This document shows positions 44,078 to 55,179 of a stretch of DNA of 64,000 nt, in pieces. The notes under the pieces were generated by a model. That model had not been told where the DNA came from. It searched no databases and was given only the letters and a program-made list of their open reading frames with translations. Numbering within the stretch: the first letter of the stretch is position 1; each line of letters begins with the position of its first letter. A program made the position numbers and the translations under genes. The DNA is from Podocnemis expansa (taxonomy: Eukaryota; Chordata; Testudines; Podocnemididae): positions 4,242,922-4,306,921 of the forward strand of contig ML682088.1 of the NCBI GenBank assembly GCA_007922195.1, given 5' to 3'.

Positions 44078-44325
44078 GTGCAGATTGAATATCACTCGGA
44101 TAACCTCAGCAAAGCAGAGCAGCTGAAATGCACCCCCCTGTGGTGATATTCAGATAAGCTGTCAAAGATCAGAAGATGTCAGTCTCCTCTCTCTGGATTG
44201 GCCTCATTTTCATCATAGTGCCTAAGGGCAGCCAACTGGGAGTGGGGGAGTGTCTATAACTATCGAAGGGGCCATGCAGGCTCCCTTCTTCCAGCTTGGT
44301 GAGTGTTCTGGTGAATGGGCTGCTT
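44078..44325 (+). pseudogene. TCAF exon remnant d
   Basis: Acceptor CATTTGTAG precedes VQIEYHSDNLSKAEQL, then an in-frame stop and a shift, then LWIGLIFIIVPKGSQLG and, in a third frame, ITIEGAMQAPFFQLG. Similarity may run on to GEW near 44320, or the GTGAGT at 44299 may be the donor. A retroposon fragment follows at 44335, so the exon end is unclear. Confidence 0.8.
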
Positions 44326-44334
44326 ATTTTTTCT

Positions 44335-44425
44335 TAAAAACACAACAAGGAGTTGTGTGGCACTTTAAGACTAACAGATTTATTTTTTGCATGAGCTTTC
44401 GTGGGAGAAGATCCCACTTCCTCTT
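44335..44425 (-). repeat. Truncated Penelope-like retroposon
   Basis: Minus-sense arm (AACAAGGAGTTGTGTGGCAC..., ATGAGCTTTCGTGGGAG) ending within stem II; the CTGATGA box is replaced by unrelated sequence. It lies just past TCAF remnant d. Confidence 0.7.
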
Positions 44426-44779
44426 TTCTTAGCTGGTTTTGCTCCTGTCACTGATTTTGAAGAGAGACACACACAAGTGCATCTCTAATTATCCATAGTA
44501 TGAGCTCAATCTGTTTTCAGTCTCTTTTTTTAAGGTGTAATAGCTCCTTTCTCTTTCACCCACTGCAGTCGCTTACTGCCTTTATCAAGTTGTTTTCTAA
44601 TCTAGTGCCATCTCTGAGGAAAGTCATCTTCAGCCTTCTTCTCCCTGGTGATTTGTATTTTTGCTAAATCTTGTTATCTGTCACAGAGAATACTGTCGCT
44701 ATCGCTGTTTGATACTTTCTTGTTTCTCACCATACATTAGAGCACGAACAATGATTATTTTGATAGTGCTGTAAAATAG

Positions 44780-45232
44780 GATCATAGAATCATAGGGCTG
44801 GAAGCGACCTCATGAGGTCATCTAGTCCAACCCCCTGCCAAAAAAAGGAGGACCACTCCCACTAAATTATCCCAGCCAGAGGTTTGTCCAGCCGGGTCTT
44901 AAACATCTCTAAAGACAAAGATTCCACCACCTCCCTAGGTAGCCCATTCCAATGCTTTACCACTCGCCTAGTAAGAACGTTTTTCCTAATATCCAGTCTT
45001 GACCTCCCCAGCTGCAACTTGAAACCGTTGCTCCTTGTTCTGTCCTCTGTTACGACTGAGAACAGCCAAGCTCCATCCTCCTTGGAGCATCCCTTCAGGT
45101 AGCTGAAGGTTGCTATCAAATCCTCCCTCAGTCTTCTCTTCGGCAGGCTAAATAAGCCTAGTTCCTTCAGTCTTTCTTCATAGGTCTTGTGCTCCAGCCC
45201 CTTGATCATTTTTGTTGCCCTCTGCCGGACTC
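44780..45232 (-). mobile_element. CR1 LINE, 3' end with long open frame
   Basis: The minus-strand frame 44862-45209 (115 codons) carries the CR1 C-terminal wording ([43 protein letters not shown]). The 3' UTR ends in ATTCTATGAT-type repeats at 44781. The 5' end is truncated near 45232. This is the least decayed CR1 copy in the window. Confidence 0.92.
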
Positions 45233-45711
45233 TGATTTATTAGTACTGCAGTAGCTGTTTAGGATCAAGGCTTCACTGGGCTTGGCTTTATAGAAATGCA
45301 GAACCAGTGATATTTTTTTCCTCAAATTTACAATCTCCATAAAGAAAAGAAACACGGGAACAATCCACAACCCAATAGATTCAGTGGGAGGGATTCCATT
45401 TACTATAGTGGGTTCTGGATCAGCATTGAGAGAGTGCAATAACAACAACAACAAAAGGAGCAGAGGGAGGACAAAGTCTAACAAATGAAGTCAAATTAAA
45501 TCATGAGGTTACTTTAGTTGCTGCTCATCTTTAGAGCGTCAAAGGGCCCCAAGGTTTTTAATTTACATTAAAGCATAACATGAAATCCAATATACCCAAC
45601 TGACACAGAAACAAATAACCACAAGATTTGTGCACTTAATTTCAAGTTTCCATACTGACGCGGAAAAGACATCTAAGAGTCAGTGGTAGAATTGCATCCA
45701 TCACTATCCAG

Positions 45712-45894
45712 CTCCATCGACAGAAATAGCTGCCAAGAACATCATCCTGACGGTACCAGCTGACAGCTTCCATCCTATAGAAGATCCAGAGCCTTTGTTG
45801 ACCCTCTGGGGGCAGATTATGGCTGCTATAGCAGAGCTGGCAGTTATGAAGTTCCCTTGACCAGAAAGGATTGTGGCAGATGTACAAATCTCAG
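45712..45894 (+). pseudogene. TCAF exon remnant e
   Basis: After CACTATCCAG comes one frame encoding AAKNIILTVPADSFHP, DPEPLLTLWGQIMAAIAEL and, past an in-frame TGA at 45858-45860, PERIVADVQIS. This matches the TCAF segment before the M60-like motif. The expected GT donor reads CT (after 45894), so splicing to the next exon would fail. Confidence 0.85.
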
Positions 45895-46149
45895 CTAATG
45901 AGTATGATGCATTGTTGGCAAATGTGACTGAACAATGTTGTACCATAGAGCAGTGGTTTTTCTAACTTCTTTTCTCAGGACCCAGTTGAAAAAAATCATT
46001 TATCCCTGTGATCCAACAATCACATCTTTGAGCAATGCATTCCAGTCTTTTGGCAGCCACTACAGGGGGTGTCACAACACAGTACCTGAAGGTCTGTGAC
46101 CCAGTACTGGGTCCCACCCCTAAAATGGCATCACTGCTTCTTGTTCATT

Positions 46150-46730
46150 AATGATTTGATGAAGGCAACTGACATTTATCACATCCAGGAATGGTTGGGC
46201 CCTACCAGTAGCTGTAGCATTTATTCACCGGCCTATATTCAGGAAATTTAAAGTTCCCCATTATGACAATTCCCAGAAATATATATCTCACTAATGATAT
46301 TAAAGAGATAATTATCCATAGCCAAACCTGACCCTGGAGGTCTATAGCTGACTTCTAACACTATCCCTACAAAACCTCTTTTATAAACCTTCTCCAAAAT
46401 GATCTTGACCCCAACAGATTCTTTTTTGCCTTTATTACTTTGTATTTCTTAACAGTTTACTGCTTTGCTGATGTGTCATGCTACCCCATGTTCTTTATTT
46501 TTATTCCTGTTTTTCTTTAATCAACACACCCATTTAATAACTGTTTTCCAGCCATGTGAGCCATTCTACCATGTTTCTGAAATCCCTATGACAGTTGGTT
46601 TGATCTCCTGCACGACTATGTCTAGTGTCTTCATTTCATTGCCCAGACTCTTCGCATCCATTTTTCATTGGTTCTTCTACAGACTCTTGTTATGGCACCT
46701 TAGAAAGTCCCTAAGCATCTGTTGATCAAG
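46150..46730 (-). mobile_element. CR1-group LINE endonuclease remnant
   Basis: In minus reading the order VIGISETW, then a YRPPGS segment, then a decayed MGDFN-like segment follows the apurinic endonuclease of CR1/L2-type LINEs. Stops are frequent. It lies in a TCAF intron. Confidence 0.55.
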
Positions 46731-47268
46731 ACACAAAATGTGGGTAATATAGGGGTACCCACTCACACTGTTACTCTTTATAGTGAAGATTTTCTCCAAA
46801 GAAGATGCTTATAAAGTCTTTTCTAGGAGTGGGGGAAAAAAGGAGCTGGTTATATCCAACGTCGAAGACAGCAACTTTCCCTACCAGCGAAGGTTTGTTC
46901 TCCATGGCTAAGGGTAGTGAAATACCAAGAGGGAAACAATGAATTTTACCAATATAAAGATTTTAGTTCATTTTAAAACTTGCTTGCAGGCCTTGGTGAA
47001 ACACAGGTAGTCACTATTCAAAACTACTGGTGAGCTGTCTGACCAATTTTCAAACACGAATACCAACACTGATCCATGGCAAATGCTTCATACAAGTGCC
47101 ATTTGTTTGCTGTCAGTATTTGTCAAACATTTTGACCATCAAATAGATTTGCAAATAACATGACTGGTTTTGCTGTGCATTAGTAAACTGAACTTCTTTG
47201 CTCACTCTAAATAACTTCAACTACATAGTTTCTATCACTTCCTTTGGAGAAGGCTATTCTGCATCAGT

Positions 47269-47784
47269 CAGGGACAGATTAAGGCAGGGACTTTAGGGGC
47301 TGGAGCTCCAGTCCCTGGCCTATGGGGTGCCCGGAGCCCCAACCCAGAATCCAGCCCCGCTCAGAGCTGTACAATGCTGGCCTGCTTCCACATGTCAGAC
47401 GGATTTGGTAAATCCCATCTGCTAGGCCTCTGACAGCCCCAGTGCAGTGGCCTGACTGCACTCTGGGCCCCTCCTGCCAGAGGCTGCCCCCCCCCCACCA
47501 AGCGCTGACGTACACAGCTGCCCATCTTGCCCCTGGCCAGCCAGCCTGGGGCCAGGGTGGGAGCGACACAGAGCATAGCATTTGTCTCCATGGCCCCAGC
47601 CCACCCAGCACTGGCCAGCCAGGCTCCCTCCAGTGCTGAGTAGTGGCCCCGCATGGGTGGCAGGTCTGCTGGGTGGCTCCAGGACTGTCGCGCCCGTGTG
47701 CCGCCCTGCCCCCAGGCTGGCCACCATGGGGGTGGGCAGAGCCCCGCGTCTGGAGGGGGGGCAGGGACCCTTAATCTGACGTTG
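47269..47784. mobile_element. hAT-like GC-rich MITE (CAGGGACAGATTAAGG)
   Basis: Ends CAGGGACAGATTAAGG and CCTTAATCTGACGTTG are inverted repeats. Flanks GCATCAGT and GTATTAGT differ by two transitions. The GC-rich interior yields spurious frames on both strands. Confidence 0.7.
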
Positions 47785-48159
47785 GTATTAGTAGATCTCA
47801 TCAAATGTCTTGTGGTCCTTAGTATAAAGCTGCCTTTTTGTCAGTTTGACCACACTACTTATACATTCTTGTACCACGGTAAAATTAAATCAACACTCTT
47901 GTGCTGATTATTAAGTGCTTTACTGGACTGTGGCCAGAGTGTGCTGCATTTTACAAGACTGAATGCCCTCTGATGATGAGTCAGTGGTTTGTCTGAAACT
48001 ACCTGGCAGCTGTCAGCCAAGTTCCCAGTAGATTAGTGCGGTGGACATTAAACAAGCCTCACAATTCAGATAGAGTGGCTCATGCAAACTGAAATAACAT
48101 TTCACCACAAAGGGTAACCCCATCCAGGAAACTGAGACCAATTGAAAGGAAGTGGTGTG

Positions 48160-48605
48160 CAGGGCAGGATTAATGCAAGGATTATCGAGGCTGAAGTCCT
48201 AAAGGGGGAACCCAGGTTCCAGCCCCTAAAGCTTGACTGATCCAACCCCCTCCACTGCCTCACTCAGCCCCTGCAGAGCTTGGGCAGTGTCCTGGGGTCA
48301 GAGGCCAGGCTCTACACTCCTGGTCCAGCTCTGGGTGCAGAGCAGGCAGGCACGTACATGTTCGCTCTATTTGGGGGCAGAGCTGGCTCGCATGTGGTGC
48401 AGCTTTCCAGGGCCCACAACCATGAAGGACTGACGGACGCCACACTGCGCACCTGAGGGCCCCACCTGCAGGGGTTGATCAGCCAGACCAGTGCCAGAGC
48501 AGGAGTGCCCTCTGGCCCCAGGGCCCTCCAAGTGATGGCCCTCCTGCAGGCCACCATGGGGGCGGGGTAGGGGGCTGGGGCCGCACGTCAATTAATCTGG
48601 CCCTG
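48160..48605. mobile_element. hAT-like GC-rich MITE with perfect TSD
   Basis: Ends CAGGGCAGGATTAAT and ATTAATCTGGCCCTG, with perfect 8-bp duplications GTGGTGTG at 48152-48159 and 48606-48613. It is related to 47269-47784. Confidence 0.88.
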
Positions 48606-49387
48606 GTGGTGTGTAATGAAGAGGCTCGGTTTGTCACAACCAGAGCTGTCTGTCTTTGATGGATTCACTAAGTATTTCATTAGTCAACCACAGCCATCTG
48701 TATAGCACCTTTCACCATGCTGAAACTGAGTATAACAAAGAAATTAAATATCAGTAGTATTTAATACATCCCAAACCCTCTTCTTCCCCCAGAGGTCATC
48801 ATGATCTCTGAAACTCAAGTAATTTGTTTTAAAAGTGCCTCACTACACCCACCAATGTATCTGCAGAGCTGTATAATGAATATTGCAATGAAACATTCTA
48901 AAAATAATGAAATACTAAAGTACATTTTAAAAATCTGCTTTCTAATTCTAATGCATTCTTTGTGGCAGTGTTCATGTTAGTCTTACATTCCCTGAACCAT
49001 TTGAGTTTTACTGTCACAAAAATTCGTTGAAAGTTAATTTCAGAAAGGTGTGCATGACTCTGCAGAAACTCAACTTTCCATTTACACAAGGGAATGGAAG
49101 TACCTACAAATTCACCCTCAAACAGGAATGGACACTACAAAAAGATGACTTCTCTGACCAAGCACAACACAGAGCAAATTTTGGTTGCCAGTTCTCACAC
49201 TGACTGTTAAAAGATCCATTTTTTAAGACATCAGTTTAAAAAAATATCCAAAGGATAATCCAGGACCCACAACAAAGGGTCTCAACTGGTTGGATTTATT
49301 GTTTATTTGCCCACTTCTAAAAAATACAAAATAACTTCCTTGAGCTCAGATCTCACCTTGACTGTTGGCTCTGTCTCCTCCCTCCAG

Positions 49388-49715
49388 GCTGGATGCTCTC
49401 AAGGTGCCCTATCATGTGCCATCTGGACCCATTAAAGGAGCTGATCAACACAGAATACATGAAAGAGAATGGCGTTTGGGGTTCCATCCTTGAGCTGGGA
49501 CACAACCAGCACCAGGCAGGCTGGGAATTCCCTCCGCAAACCAGTGAGGCCACCTGCAACCTGTGGTCTGTGTATGTTCATGAGAAGGTCCTGGGGATCC
49601 CCAGGGATGTAGCCCACAAAGCCCTACAGATGGAGCACTGTAAGAAGAGAGTCAGCAATTACCTTGACAAAAGAGCCCAGCTAAAGGACTGGAATGTCTG
49701 GACACCTATGTGCAG
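49388..49715 (+). pseudogene. TCAF exon remnant f (M60-like core)
   Basis: Acceptor CCTCCCTCCAG and donor GTAACA are intact. The frame runs WML...CPIMCHLD, ELGHNQHQAGWEFPP, TSEATCNLWSVYVHEKVLGIPR to DWNVWT with no stop. The end should read into a TYVQ-like sequence, but about 8 bases are missing near 49703, shifting the frame. The zinc-motif region reads LELGH rather than HExxH, as the family is already degenerate there. Confidence 0.9.
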
Positions 49716-49945
49716 GTAACAAATGGAGGGATTCATTCCCTTATGTTCATACGAAAATGATTCTAAAAGGATGCCAGATGGCTTCTGTGTTCCAAAAACA
49801 TACCATACAAGTGGGCAGCAAAGAGAGAGAATTCAGGAGTGACTGCTACAAAATTCAGGGCCTTATTACTTGGGCTAAGAGACTCCATTAACTGGTGGGC
49901 TTATCTGTCGGCCTCAGGTCAAAGGAAGGCAACTGAAAGGCTTGG

Positions 49946-50075
49946 AAGAATCTGACAAAGTAGGATTTTCTCCCATGAAAGCTCATGCGATAAGTAAATT
50001 TGTTAGGCTTTAAAAGTGCCACTGGTCTCCTTGTTTGTTTTACTGAACTAGACTAACATGGCTACCCCTTTGGAA
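49946..50075 (+). repeat. Penelope-like retroposon 3' part
   Basis: The ribozyme region is mutated (CTGACAA, GTAGGA stem), then come GAAAGCTCATGC, the AT-rich segment, CTCCTTGTTTGTTTTACTGA and the full terminus GGCTACCCCTTTGGAA. It defines the 3' end of the family. Confidence 0.8.
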
Positions 50076-50089
50076 CTTGTCTCATCTGC

Positions 50090-50860
50090 ATGAGTAATCA
50101 AGCACCTCAAGAGGTACTAGCTAAATTAACAGAAGAATTTTCCCATTTACCTAGTGCAGTCTGCACATGGATTTTCACACTCTGACAGACATAGTTGAAC
50201 CAGCTTAATTTCCTTACTTAGACCAAGGAAAGGGCTGGATTTTTAGGTAACAAAAGGTGCAGCTGGGTGCCCAGTGGGATATTTGAAAGCATCTGTCCAG
50301 CAGTTTTAGTGGCCTAAATATCTTTAAAAGCCTACATCTAAAATTGTTTTAACTCCTGCCCTTAGAATCAAACAGAACTCAGAGAGAAGATGCATTATGC
50401 ATCAGAGATGTTTATTATGGTCCAATCAGTGACACTTATGCAAATCCATTAAGGAAACTGGTGTTGAACAGGTGTAACTGATGGACCCAATTAGATCTAT
50501 AAAATCTTTCTTTTTATGCATAAAAAGAAAAGATCATGATGTTGCATAAAAAGGAATGATTCCAGCTTGGATTTTGAAGGGCTGGTAGCTAGACACACCT
50601 GAGTTTATTGGATATTGATGGAGCACCATCATGCCACTTTTTTTAAATAGTCAGTTTTCAGAGTGGAAATACATTGGAAAATTCCCCACCAATGCACACA
50701 TCTAATTCTGATCACTGACAAATAATTTGAGTAGTTTTACCCCATGATATCATAATCAGATACCCCTCATGAATATTAAATGGTTAATTAGCAATAACTG
50801 CAGCTTTAATCACTGATATTCAAAAATAAAGGATCAGGTGCAATGTTTCATGTTAACCTT
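50090..50860. other. TCAF intron, nothing recognised
   Basis: No frame, repeat end or RNA signal was identified. Confidence 0.35.
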
Positions 50861-50912
50861 AGCAGACTATGATGCAATTTTATTTCTGTTTTTTGATACT
50901 CTTCCTCTGCAA

Positions 50913-51149
50913 AAATCTTTTGACTGGGAACCCTTCATCCAGCTCTTCTATGAATACCAGCTGATGTCTAACACTCCCACAGACAACCCTTCCAAGATGA
51001 ACCTGTGGGCAGAGAAGTTCTCTCGGCAGGTCGAAAAGAATCTGGCCCCTATCTTTGTGGCTTGGGACTGGCCTATCAAGGGAGAAGTCTCTACGAAGTT
51101 GACATCTCTGCCTAATTGGGATAAGAACCCAATAGAAAAAACACGATGA
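50913..51149 (+). pseudogene. TCAF terminal exon remnant g
   Basis: The frame encodes SFDWEPFIQLFYEYQ, KMNLWAEKFSRQVEKNLAP, WDWPIKGEV and ends W-D-K-N-P-I-E-K-T-R at TGA 51147-51149, matching the TCAF C-terminus with no stop inside. The 3' splice site appears to have mutated from CTGCAG to CTGCAA just before 50913. Confidence 0.88.
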
Positions 51150-51689
51150 CTTGTTCACCTGGAACGCTAAGTGTAATGGTCTAGACATAATTCAAAAGAG
51201 TTTCTAGTCTTTCCTATATGGCTAAATTAAAAATTGTGCAGCACAAGCGTAATACCTGTTTCATACTTGTTGGTATTTTCTAAATAGTCTCCCTTGGCTA
51301 TGTGAGGCAAATATCTGCTGTGACCCTGAATTTTCTGTTCATTTCTGTGAGCTTGCATCTGCTACTTTGTTCATATAGAATAGTATCTTACTTTTCAAAA
51401 AGATCCATTGATTTTAGTAGGCTACCTGTGGATAAATTGGACCACTTGCAACATAAGATATTATGCCACATGACTCAGGGAAACAAACCAAAGATATCTA
51501 CAACACTGGTTATCCTCCAGACCTCTAGTATTTAAGACCATTTTAATAATAGATTTCCTATTTTGGTGTGTAGCAAAGCCATGTCTATCTATAATTTGCA
51601 GAGAACTCTTCGGAGAATAGCATCTGACCTTCAAAATGTATTCTAATTTATCAATTTGATTGACAGCTCACCTTTTTGACAAGCTTCAT

Positions 51690-51810
51690 CTTCATTACTG
51701 CACAGAGCAGATATCTGCCAGCATGCTCTCTGGTGAAAAATGAAGTAAAGGAGTTGCTGAGCTTTTCTGCAGTCTTCAACCTCCCTTTCATTTCATTACT
51801 CACTTTGTTC
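51690..51810 (-). mobile_element. CR1-like ORF2 fragment
   Basis: Minus wording (AAGCTCAGCAACTCCTTTAC..., TTCACCAGAGAG) corresponds to the segment between endonuclease and RT also seen at 34595-34790. Confidence 0.4.
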
Positions 51811-51823
51811 CAACACAATCTAT

Positions 51824-52230
51824 TGCATGGCTAAACTGCAGCTCTTCAAAGAAAAAATGTGGCTCGCTGGCTGGGAGCTGCTTCAGGCTGGAGAGTTAAG
51901 GTCTCCAGCGTGTCAGGCAGCTCCGCAGTTGGCAGCTCAGAGGAGGGGCAGGGCGGAGGAGCAGACCCAGCAGCAGAGAGCTCAGAGGAGGGCTGGGGGC
52001 TGGGAAGAACGGAGCAGGGAGCAGCAGCGACAGCTCAGAGGAGGGGCAGGGAGGAGGGAGCCGACAGCTCAGAGAAGTGATGGGGAAGGGGGAGCAGCAG
52101 CCCCGTCTCAGAGAACGGTGGGGGGGTCAGTTGGGCAGCTCAGGGAAGCAATGGGGGTCAGGGTTCTCAGGACAGAAAGGCACTTCGGGGAATGGAGGCA
52201 GTGAGGGAAGGGACTGAGGGGATCAGGGAG
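51824..52230. mobile_element. hAT-like MITE, left part
   Basis: It starts TGCATGGCTAAACTGCAGCTC, matching the left end at 60578, followed by GCTCAGAGGAGGGGCAGG-type repeated units. No matching right end was found. Confidence 0.55.
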
Positions 52231-52593
52231 GAGACAAGCTCTAAAGGACTTAAAGACTAACAAATTATTGTTGTTTTCTGTTTCATAGATTTCCATGTGG
52301 ATTTTATTTTGCTTTGCTTTATTTATTTTGGTGTACTTTGTATTGGTCTGGTGGGTTCATTTATTTGTTTGTTTTGTATTTACCTTATATCACATGCCAT
52401 GGCAGATTCAGTCCTGTCCACAGCACTTTACAAACTTAGAGGCACCTCATGTACTCCCTTTACAAGTATGCTAGTCAGGGAAAAAGGTTAAAAATTCTTC
52501 CATTGTAGCAGAGGGAGAATGAATAAGCCAATGAAGAATCCTACTCCTTTTTGCCAACTCTACAGAAACCTGTAGATCGAGCTCTGGACAGTT

Positions 52594-52750
52594 AAACAAG
52601 GCGTTTTGTGGAACTTTGAAAGACTAACCCATTTATTTATCACATTGCTCCCATGAAAGCTCATGCAAAAAATAAATGGGTTAGTCTTTAAAAGTGCCAC
52701 AGGAATCCTTGTTTGTTTTGCTGAACTAGACTAACACAGCTACCTCTTTG
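52594..52750 (+). repeat. Penelope-like retroposon with inverted arm and 15-bp TSD
   Basis: Perfect 15-bp duplications GAGCTCTGGACAGTT lie at 52579-52593 and 52751-52765. The copy opens with an inverted arm, has lost the CTGATGA box, then runs to the terminus ...ACACAGCTACCTCTTTG. Both arms carry the unusual AAATGGGTTAGTC. Confidence 0.9.
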
Positions 52751-53767
52751 GAGCTCTGGACAGTTGAGGCTTTTCAGAGACCCTGAGCAATTGGGACTAG
52801 AGATGGGCTGTTCTCCATACCATCCTCCCCCTTCAGAATTACTTTATGCAGAATCCTAAGCCACAAAACCAAGCCTGTTTTGAAAGGCAAGTGTTGGGCC
52901 ATGTATGGAGTAAGAAAGTGTTTCCCAGGACAGCTGAGTTATCACGGGAGACAGAAGCAATGTTCCTTCTAAGGTGATGATGCCGCTGACCAAGTTATGG
53001 GTGCACTTGGGAAGCCGATAAGCAGGGGACTGGCACCAGCTTGGGGAACTGGGGTGGGGGGTACTTGCTCAGCTGCATCCAAAAGTTGCTAAGCTGTGTA
53101 GACATCCTGTATTTTAGGGGCCTCTGAAATCAAGTAGGAAGTTAACATTTAAGCAGTTCCTCTGTGCTGTAAGTTCTCCACTGAGGGACTGTAACTCCCA
53201 TGACCCCTTAGAAGAGAGACAGAAACCCTGGCTGCCCTCCAGGAAGCAGAGGGAACAAAAGGATCTTGAGAGGGGACGGAGAGACATTCCTGAATCTGGA
53301 AGCTGCTGTGAGTGCTCCTGGGATTCGTGAAGGTGCTGGAGGCTCACTCAAGCAGGGAGCTTCAGAGGTTGGTGACTTACTCAGCCCAAAAGCAGGGTTT
53401 GAGCCTAGAGCTGGCTGAGCTAGATCTGCAGTGAGGGTGTGAATGTCTTGTCTCCCTCCTCCAATTTGGAGCAAGGCTTGTAAAGCCAGGGAGTCTGCTG
53501 AGAGACTGACTGGCCCTGAGGGGAGGCAGTGTGGTAGTCCCTTTGAACCAGGGCTAGGACTACAGACCATTGGTTTGGCTCACTCTGGATCTGCAGCGTG
53601 GCTCTGAGCGGATACACTGGACCATCAGCGTGCGGCCTTGTCTCCTTCATTGACCTTCCAAGTGCACCCACGCAAGCAAGTGGTTGGGGTTCTGAATTCT
53701 GGGAAGTGTGCCCTCTGAGTTGGAAAAAGGGCTGTGAATATGCTAGTTAGATAAATTTCCTGTAAAC

Positions 53768-53990
53768 TAGGGGTCTCAAACACACAGCCTGAGGGCCACA
53801 TGCAGCCCCTAAAGCTATTTCCTGCAGCCCACAACAACACTATTGTTACCAATATTTACAATATCATTGTAAGAAAAAGGTTTCAGTGGTGTGGCCCTTG
53901 GGCTAATGTACTAAGCTAATGCTCTAGTCCTCATGCAGCCCTGTACTGTCCTCATGTGGCCCTCATGATGATGTGAGTTTGAGATCCCTG
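53768..53990. mobile_element. hAT-like MITE (TAGGGGTCTCAAAC family)
   Basis: Duplications CTGTAAAC (53760-53767) and CAGTAAAC (53991-53998) match 7 of 8. The interior is reverse-oriented relative to 5335-5522. Confidence 0.85.
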
Positions 53991-54469
53991 CAGTAAACTG
54001 TATTCTGTGTCTGCTCATTGATTTATTTACTTGCCTCTGTGTATTTAAATTAGTAGTAATATTCGATTCCATCCTGTTATGATAAGTTTCTGTGTTAAGT
54101 AAAGGTTTGTTACATGCAATTGAGCAGTATGAATGAATTATATATATAAGTAGTAAGTTTGGATTAGACCCATCCCACAGGTTATTCTTTGCCGCATGGA
54201 TTTAGTCCTGGAGGCTCCCAAGGCATGCCACTGAGTGTGTACCGGATCCAGCCAGGTGGCGGCACCACCAAGCTTAATTTCCTGTAAAGCAAAGGGACTG
54301 CAGCAGAAGAGTGGATAGAGGAGTCCCATAATCCCAACATCACCACTGGGAAACTCAGGATCTCTTTGTCATCAAACTTAGGCGCCTGTGCATACATGAG
54401 TGTTGCCTGCTCCCAAGTAACCCAGGAAGAAAAGAGAGAGGGTTACAGCTGCATCATCAGCTTAGAGGG

Positions 54470-55172
54470 AACATTGCAGGGAAAGGCAGGATGGCTGGAG
54501 ACAGCAGGAGAAGTGAGCAATGGTTGGGGACAGCAGAAAAGCAGTGGCATGGTAAGAGGAAGAACCAGGGTGCAGGGGGAAGCATGGCATGATCAGGGAA
54601 GCCGTGGCATGTTTAGATTTTCTCATAGGCCCTAATGCAGCTTACTCCTTTGTCAAAATTGTGTTTTACAAGCCCTAAACATGACATGGAATACTAAGAA
54701 ACAAAAATACAAAGAACAAAGTTTAAAACTGAATGTAGATTACTTTCAATTTTTAGCACAACTTATTGCTGTGAAGCATTGTATTCCACAATGAAATTTG
54801 TTAAATCAAAACATTGTGCAATACTTAGAGATGAGCACCTGTGAGAGCTTTTATGTACTGCATTGACAAGTTACTGCCCAGATTTTTAAAAAAACTTGCC
54901 ATTAGCCTGCAGTGTTCTATATTCAGCGACTGCTAAGTTTTTACTGTATAGGCCTAGTTTTCATGGTAACCTTAAGTAATTATTAGAATTTGACATTATT
55001 AGGATCAATATTTGCCCTGTTTTTAAGATAAAATTAAAGTGTGTAATAAATTTTAAGCTTAGTAATTTTAGAATAGGTAAAAATATGTGGTTATATGCCT
55101 CAGTGCAGCTCTTGAATGTTTAATAATCAACTTGTGTGGCTCTTGAGTTCCATAAGTTTGGCCACCCCTGAT
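54470..55172. mobile_element. hAT-like MITE, left-truncated
   Basis: It shares the GCATGTTTAGATTTTCTCATAGGCCCTAAT segment and the right end AAGTTTGGCCACCCCTG with 60578-61384. The left terminus is missing. Confidence 0.7.
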
Positions 55173-55179
55173 CTATTGG

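Larger units (their letters stand above)
37141..51149 (+). pseudogene. TCAF-like gene (TRPM8 channel-associated factor), decayed, introns kept
   Basis: Seven collinear segments follow TCAF1/TCAF2 (FAM115) protein order on the plus strand: two GATase-like repeats, a linker, and the M60-like metallopeptidase region through the usual C-terminus. TCAF proteins bind TRPM8 and affect its trafficking and gating. Introns are kept and several splice sites are intact (donors after 39871, 42459, 49715; acceptors before 42365, 44078, 49388), so this is an unprocessed pseudogene or dead paralogue, not a retrocopy. Lesions: 5' exon truncated by a MITE, several frameshifts and stops in the second segment plus a 28S rRNA insertion, an in-frame TGA at 45858, lost splice sites, and a short frameshift deletion near 49703. 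The terminal exons are the best preserved. A functional paralogue elsewhere is likely but not seen. Confidence 0.85.

Noticed and set aside
45949..46110. Possible hAT-like MITE starting CAGTGGTTTTTCTAAC
   Set aside because: No convincing right terminal repeat or duplication.
47279..47804. ORFs up to 147 codons on the minus strand
   Set aside because: Confined to a hAT-like MITE with clear terminal repeats.
51827..52204. 125-codon Gln/Arg-rich ORF
   Set aside because: Arises from GCTCAGAGGAGGGGC-type repeats in a MITE fragment.
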